From assembly GCA_009924545.1 (NCBI GenBank), contig RFRL01000003.1, positions 1-46,501 of the forward strand: a stretch of 46,501 nt of DNA, written 5' to 3'. Position 1 is the first letter of the stretch; each line of letters starts with the position of its first letter. The stretch comes from Planctomycetia bacterium (GTDB taxonomy: Bacteria > Planctomycetota > Planctomycetia > Pirellulales > UBA1268). The notes under the pieces are model-generated. The model saw only the letters and a list, made by a program, of their open reading frames with translations, ran no database searches and was not told the DNA's origin. The position numbers were made by a program, and so were the translations under genes. Shown here piece by piece: positions 42,678 to 46,501 of this stretch.

Positions 42678-44174
42678 TCAGCCCGGCGGGCCGAAGCCGA
42701 ACTCGGCCTCTTCACGCGCCGCCTGCTCACGCCGCGCCTGTTCCACGCGGGCCCGCTCCGCTTCGGCAGCGCGGAGGCGGGCTTCACGGAGAGCCGCGCT
42801 GTCGTCGCCCGCGGTTCTTCCGCGGGGCTGGCTGGTCTCCGCGGGAGCGTCTCCGCCATGTCCCGGGCCGCGGTCGCGTCCGCCCCGTCGGCGGCGGGCG
42901 CGCGGCTGGTCGGTGGCCGGCTCGCCCGGTTCGGGGAACCCCGGAAAATCCGGTCCCGGCCGGTCGGTCGCCGACGCCGGGCCGGAGAAACGCTCGATCA
43001 CCAGCGGGTCGTGGGCCGTGACGTCGCCGATCCGCAGGCCGGCACGGCCGGAGAGGAGGTCGTCCACCAGGGGGCCGACCACCTCGGCGCGCCAGCCCGT
43101 GGCGAGCACGGGATCGCGGTCGCCGTTGTGGTAGCCGAGCTTCCAGGCAAGCAGGTCGCGCATGTCGCCCGCCGTGCCCACCAGTGCCGGGGCGATGGAC
43201 ATCTGCCGGCACATTCCCGTGATCGCCGTGACGAGGAACTGCCCGAGCACCGCCAATTGGGCGGGCGGGGCCCGGAAGCGCTCGCCCCCGGGGCATTCCT
43301 CTTCCGGCAGTTCGAGGCCGCGTTCCACCGCCGCGCACAGCCCCTTCATGATGTGGCGCAGGTCCGACCGCTGCATGCCGCGGATCGACCCGATACCGGC
43401 GGGGTCGGCGCTCTTCCGCTTGCACAGTTCCACCAGCAGGTCGTCGCGCAGCACCCGCTTGGGCGGCATGTCGCGTTCGGCGGCGACGGCGTCGCGCCAG
43501 TGCCACAGTTCGCGGGCCACTGCCAGTTCGCGGCGCGACAGCCCGTTGAGCCCGGAGATCCGCCGCCAGCGCTTGCGCGTGAAGCTCTCCGCCACGTCGT
43601 CCTGCCAGGTGGCCATCTCCTCTTCCATCCAGGCGCGGCGGCCGAATCGCGTCAGGCGGTCTTCGAGCCGGCGCCACACCGCCTCCAGGTGGCGGACGTC
43701 GTCGAGGGCGTAGTCGAGCTGGGCCTGGGAAAGGGGGCGCTTTCGCCAGTCGGTGCGTGTCTCCCCCTTGTTGGTCTGGACGTTGAGGACGCGCCGCACG
43801 AGGGCGCCGTACCCGGCCGGGTACTCGTGATCCACGAGCCCGGCCGCCACCTGCACGTCGAAGAGCCGCGCCGGGCGCTCCCCGAGGGCATGGAGGATGA
43901 ACCCCATCTCCTCCCGGCCGGCGTGGACGATCGTGGTCCGGTCGGGCTCGAGGAACAGCTCCCAGAAGGCATCCAGGTCGCGGACCGCCAGGGCGTCGAT
44001 CACCGCCAGGGTGCCCGGGGCGGCCACCTGCACCAGGCACAACTGGCTGCGGTAGGTGTGCTCCGACACGAACTCGGTGTCGAAGGCCACGTGGGGCTGG
44101 TCGGCGAGCCGGCGCACGATCTGCTCGAGCCCTTGGTCGGTGGTCACGTGCTCGAAGGTGGAGGAGGGGGGCAT
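42678..44174 (-). CDS. rnd: Ribonuclease D-like 3'-5' exonuclease with HRDC domain and long charged tail
   Basis: The 498-residue protein trims RNA 3' ends, classically tRNA precursors. The DEDDy exonuclease domain occupies about 8-180: Asp32 and Glu34 in FDTEF, Tyr155 and Asp159 in YALDDVRHL. The Exo II position aligned to E. coli RNase D Asp85 is Glu89 (HAGREEMGF), a conservative change that keeps a carboxylate. An HRDC domain follows at about 205-280 (LSRRELAVARELWHWRDAVA), then a second, HRDC-like helical region. The last 85 residues are low-complexity and rich in Arg, Glu and Ala, like a coiled or disordered RNA-binding tail not present in E. coli. The start has no clear ribosome-binding site. 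Stand-alone between the DUF1080 and antiporter genes. Confidence 0.88.
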   Translation of the reverse strand: MPPSSTFEHVTTDQGLEQIVRRLADQPHVAFDTEFVSEHTYRSQLCLVQVAAPGTLAVIDALAVRDLDAFWELFLEPDRTTIVHAGREEMGFILHALGERPARLFDVQVAAGLVDHEYPAGYGALVRRVLNVQTNKGETRTDWRKRPLSQAQLDYALDDVRHLEAVWRRLEDRLTRFGRRAWMEEEMATWQDDVAESFTRKRWRRISGLNGLSRRELAVARELWHWRDAVAAERDMPPKRVLRDDLLVELCKRKSADPAGIGSIRGMQRSDLRHIMKGLCAAVERGLELPEEECPGGERFRAPPAQLAVLGQFLVTAITGMCRQMSIAPALVGTAGDMRDLLAWKLGYHNGDRDPVLATGWRAEVVGPLVDDLLSGRAGLRIGDVTAHDPLVIERFSGPASATDRPGPDFPGFPEPGEPATDQPRARRRRGGRDRGPGHGGDAPAETSQPRGRTAGDDSAALREARLRAAEAERARVEQARREQAAREEAEFGFGPPG

Positions 44175-44237
44175 GCGGGGTGTGTGACCGGGGGAGGAGC
44201 GGCGGTGTCACCGCGACGGCGGCGACCGGGAGACGCT

Positions 44238-45902
44238 TCAGAGGAACAGGAAGGAGACGAGGACGAAGATCGGCAGCAGCACGCCGAAGCTGTAGAGCAG
44301 GTAGCCGAAGAAACTCGGCATCCGCACTCCGGACTGCTCGGCGATCGCCTTGACCATGAAATTGGGGCCGTTGCCGATGTAGGTCATCGCCCCGAGGAAC
44401 ACCGCCCCGAGGCTGATCGCCGCCAGCCGGCCCACCTCGACGCCGGCCATCGTGGGGCCGGTGGCCGGGAGGCCCTGGGCGGCCTTGAAGAACACGAGGT
44501 AGGTCGGGGCGTTGTCGAGGACGGCCGACAGGCTCCCGGTGGCCCAGAAGAACGACCGGGCGGAATCGAGCCCGAGCTGGGCGCCGCGTTCCGCGAGGAT
44601 CGCCAGCGCCGGCTGCATGCAGACGAAGATCCCCAGGAACAGCGCGGCCACCTCGAGGATGGCGGCGTACGTGAAGCCGTTCCGGCGGCGGACGTCGCCA
44701 CTCCCCAGGGCCAGCGACAGGGCGACGAGGCCGAGGAGCACCACCTCGCGGAGGTACACCCAGGGATGCCAAGCGCTGCCGGGGAACGGCTGCGACGGGT
44801 CGAGGAGGGCCACCGCGGCGATCACGGCCGCCATCAACAGGGCGTTGGGCCACAGGCCACTGATCCGCAGCCGCGTGGCGGAGCGGACGTCGCGGCGCAC
44901 GTCGCCGAAGGTCTCCTGCGGATGGGCGATGAACGTGTCCCAGGCCCAGTAGACCGCCAGGAGGAGGCCATTGGTCACCAGCCACGGCTTCCACAGCGAG
45001 AGCGTCCAGAGGAACTCGACCCCCTCGAGGTAGCCGAGGAACAGTGGCGGGTCGCCGATCGGCAGCAGCAGGCCGCCGCAATTGCAGACGACGAAGATGA
45101 AGAACACCAGGGTGTGCGCCACCCGTTTCCGCTCGCTGTTGGTGTCGAGGAGCGATCGCACCAGCAGCATCGCGGCGCCGGTGGTGCCGACGAGGCTGGC
45201 GATCAGCCCCCCGATGGCGATGAACAGCGTGTTGACGGTGGGGGTGGCGACGAGGTCCCCCTGGATGCGCACCCCGCCGGTGATCGTGTAGAGGGCGAAG
45301 AGCAGCGTGATGAACGGGATGTACTCGGCCAACAGGGCGTTGATGAGCACGGCCCCGCCGAGGCCCCACGAAGGCCCACCCGGCGCCGGCGCGGCGACGG
45401 CGTGGGCCGGGAAATGGATGTCGAGGGGATGGCGGTGGAGAAGCGTGTAGTAGGCCAGCGTGATCAGGGCCAGCACACCCGCCACGAGCAGTTTGCTCGT
45501 GTTGTGCTCCCACCAGTGGGCCAGGCCACCGGTCAATGGGAAGACGGCGATGGCCCCCAGCAGGGCTGCGAACGGCAGCACGGTCCAGAGGGGCGGCGCT
45601 GGCGCCCGAAGGGTGTGCTTCGCGGCGTGATCCGGCCCATGGTCACCGATGGCGGCGTGACCGGGAGCATGGCCGTCGGACGCATCGGCTTGTGCGGCCA
45701 CGATCAAGTCGCGACCATGCTGGGGTATGCCGAAGACGGTGGCGACGGCATACACCGCCAGGGCGAGGAGCAGCCCGGCGAGGACGCGGGCACCCGGATC
45801 GACACTGCCGGGCCCCTGGCTCGAGGAACCCTGATGCCTGGCACCGCGGAACGGGGCGGCCGATTGCGGGGCGGCGATACGGTGTTCCGCGTCGGAATGC
45901 AT
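44238..45902 (-). CDS. Sodium:proton antiporter-like membrane protein of the ion-transporter superfamily
   Basis: The 554-residue protein has about twelve hydrophobic segments and no soluble domain beyond the N-terminus. NCGGLLLPIGDPPLFLGYL and the later SAVLDNAPTYLVFF with MTYIGNGPNF are the paired half-helix signatures of the NhaD/ArsB/CitM superfamily, which exchange or carry Na+, H+ or anions across the inner membrane. After the first membrane segment a periplasmic or cytosolic loop is rich in His and Asp (GHAPGHAAIGDHGPDHAAKH), possibly for metal or pH sensing. The start MHSDAEHR is the last Met before the first membrane segment and has no Shine-Dalgarno site; open frame continues upstream, so the N-terminus is uncertain. 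Confidence 0.85.
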   Translation of the reverse strand: MHSDAEHRIAAPQSAAPFRGARHQGSSSQGPGSVDPGARVLAGLLLALAVYAVATVFGIPQHGRDLIVAAQADASDGHAPGHAAIGDHGPDHAAKHTLRAPAPPLWTVLPFAALLGAIAVFPLTGGLAHWWEHNTSKLLVAGVLALITLAYYTLLHRHPLDIHFPAHAVAAPAPGGPSWGLGGAVLINALLAEYIPFITLLFALYTITGGVRIQGDLVATPTVNTLFIAIGGLIASLVGTTGAAMLLVRSLLDTNSERKRVAHTLVFFIFVVCNCGGLLLPIGDPPLFLGYLEGVEFLWTLSLWKPWLVTNGLLLAVYWAWDTFIAHPQETFGDVRRDVRSATRLRISGLWPNALLMAAVIAAVALLDPSQPFPGSAWHPWVYLREVVLLGLVALSLALGSGDVRRRNGFTYAAILEVAALFLGIFVCMQPALAILAERGAQLGLDSARSFFWATGSLSAVLDNAPTYLVFFKAAQGLPATGPTMAGVEVGRLAAISLGAVFLGAMTYIGNGPNFMVKAIAEQSGVRMPSFFGYLLYSFGVLLPIFVLVSFLFL

Positions 45903-46072
45903 GACTGGAGCGGTTGCGGGATGGTGGGGTGAGGGGAGCGAGGGGGCGGTGAGCGGTAGCCGTGCGCCCGGGGCAGTGGTCCGAATCTCGATGGTCCGAG
46001 TCTCTTGGGCCGAATCTCGTGGGCAGGATGCGGGGGGTCCGTCAACAGACGGCGACCCGGGGAGCGGGGCCG

Positions 46073-46501
46073 ATGACGGAGCAGCAGGCGACCACGGATC
46101 CAGATCGTACGCCTCCGGGAGGCCCCGCGGAAGGTGGAAGGGCCGTCTGGCTACGGGCCAATCCTCGGCCGGTGTGGGTGGCGACCGTGGCCCAACTGGT
46201 CGCCGTAGGGGGCGCGTGGGCCCTCGTCTCGGCCCTCGCCCGGCTGCCGCCGTGGGGGCCGTGGAGCGGCCCGGCGGTGGGGCTGGCACTCGTGGTGATC
46301 GGGTTGGTCGGCGCGTGCGTCGCGGGCGCCTGGCTCGCCCTCCGTCCGCGCGTGGAGCAACGCGCCGGTCGGCTCCGGGTGCGGCTGGCGGCAGGCACCG
46401 TCACGGACCTGCCGGTGGAGGTGGTGGAGTGCTTTTTTCTGGGATCCGATCCGGTCGTCGCCGCGCGACCCAGGGTGAACCCGGGGCGGGCACCGGGCGA
46501 C
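46073..46501 (+). CDS. Membrane protein, N-terminal part, running off the window
   Basis: From ATG 46073, with GGAG about 9 nt upstream, 143 codons stay open to the last base. The peptide begins MTEQQATTDPDRTPPGG, followed by two membrane helices at about 36-56 and 67-90 (VATVAQLVAVGGAWALVSAL and the Gly-rich VGLALVVIGLVG), then a soluble part beginning RPRVEQRAGRLRVRL. This two-helix-plus-soluble layout fits a small membrane-anchored protein; no family was recognised from this part. It is divergent from the antiporter, 170 bp apart. Confidence 0.65.
   Translation, partial: MTEQQATTDPDRTPPGGPAEGGRAVWLRANPRPVWVATVAQLVAVGGAWALVSALARLPPWGPWSGPAVGLALVVIGLVGACVAGAWLALRPRVEQRAGRLRVRLAAGTVTDLPVEVVECFFLGSDPVVAARPRVNPGRAPGD

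Noticed and set aside
42489..45932. 1147-codon open frame on the plus strand
   Set aside because: Antisense to RNase D and the antiporter, both of which have clear motifs; long stop-free antisense frames are expected at this G+C.

Overview
The window is about 46.5 kb of very GC-rich DNA, roughly 70% G+C by eye, with tightly packed genes. The gene content points to a planctomycete, probably Pirellulales-like. The supporting features are a sorbosone-dehydrogenase-type beta-propeller fused to c-type heme domains, a second large heme/propeller protein, a secreted DUF1080 protein, a DUF885 lipoprotein and two planctomycete-style outer-membrane porins. Shine-Dalgarno sites are weak or absent at several genes. 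No insertion sequence, phage gene or CRISPR array was seen.

Left edge (1-8.2 kb): a large secreted protein with a glycoside-hydrolase-10-like region, two tandem porins (OprB-like and OprO/P-like), a HinT-like HIT protein and a small unknown protein.

Core (8.3-25.0 kb): a lipid or polyketide locus. One giant iterative synthase has the order KS, KS-like chain-length factor, AT, one ACP, KR, DH, and belongs to the PUFA-synthase/enediyne/heterocyst-glycolipid class. It heads an operon with overlapping or closely spaced genes: synthase, 4'-phosphopantetheinyl transferase, Rieske oxygenase, FabL-type (Y-x6-K) enoyl reductase, thioester reductase. A second, paralogous Rieske oxygenase lies convergent at the end. 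Transcribed divergently are a condensation-type (HxxxDG) acyltransferase and a second thioester reductase whose frame is broken by an apparent 16-nt deletion. The model, which is inference, is as follows. The PPTase activates the ACP. The synthase builds a long chain. The FabL-like enzyme supplies the enoyl reduction that the synthase lacks. The thioester reductase releases the chain as an aldehyde or alcohol. The Rieske enzymes oxidise or desaturate it. The acyltransferase may esterify it. The 500-bp divergent control region holds a TTGACA promoter-like site, an intrinsic-terminator-like hairpin and a perfect 18-bp palindrome just upstream of a TTG start codon.

A tRNA-Ser(CGA) with its own promoter and terminator (25.1-25.3 kb) borders the locus. 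To its right are an AddAB-like helicase/nuclease pair, an aldo/keto reductase, two multi-heme propeller proteins (the second with a broken frame near 37,664), a DUF885 lipoprotein, a GGQ release-factor-like protein, a cluster of hairpins, a DUF1080 protein, an RNase D with a long charged tail, an Na+/H+-antiporter-like membrane protein, and the start of a membrane protein that runs off the end.
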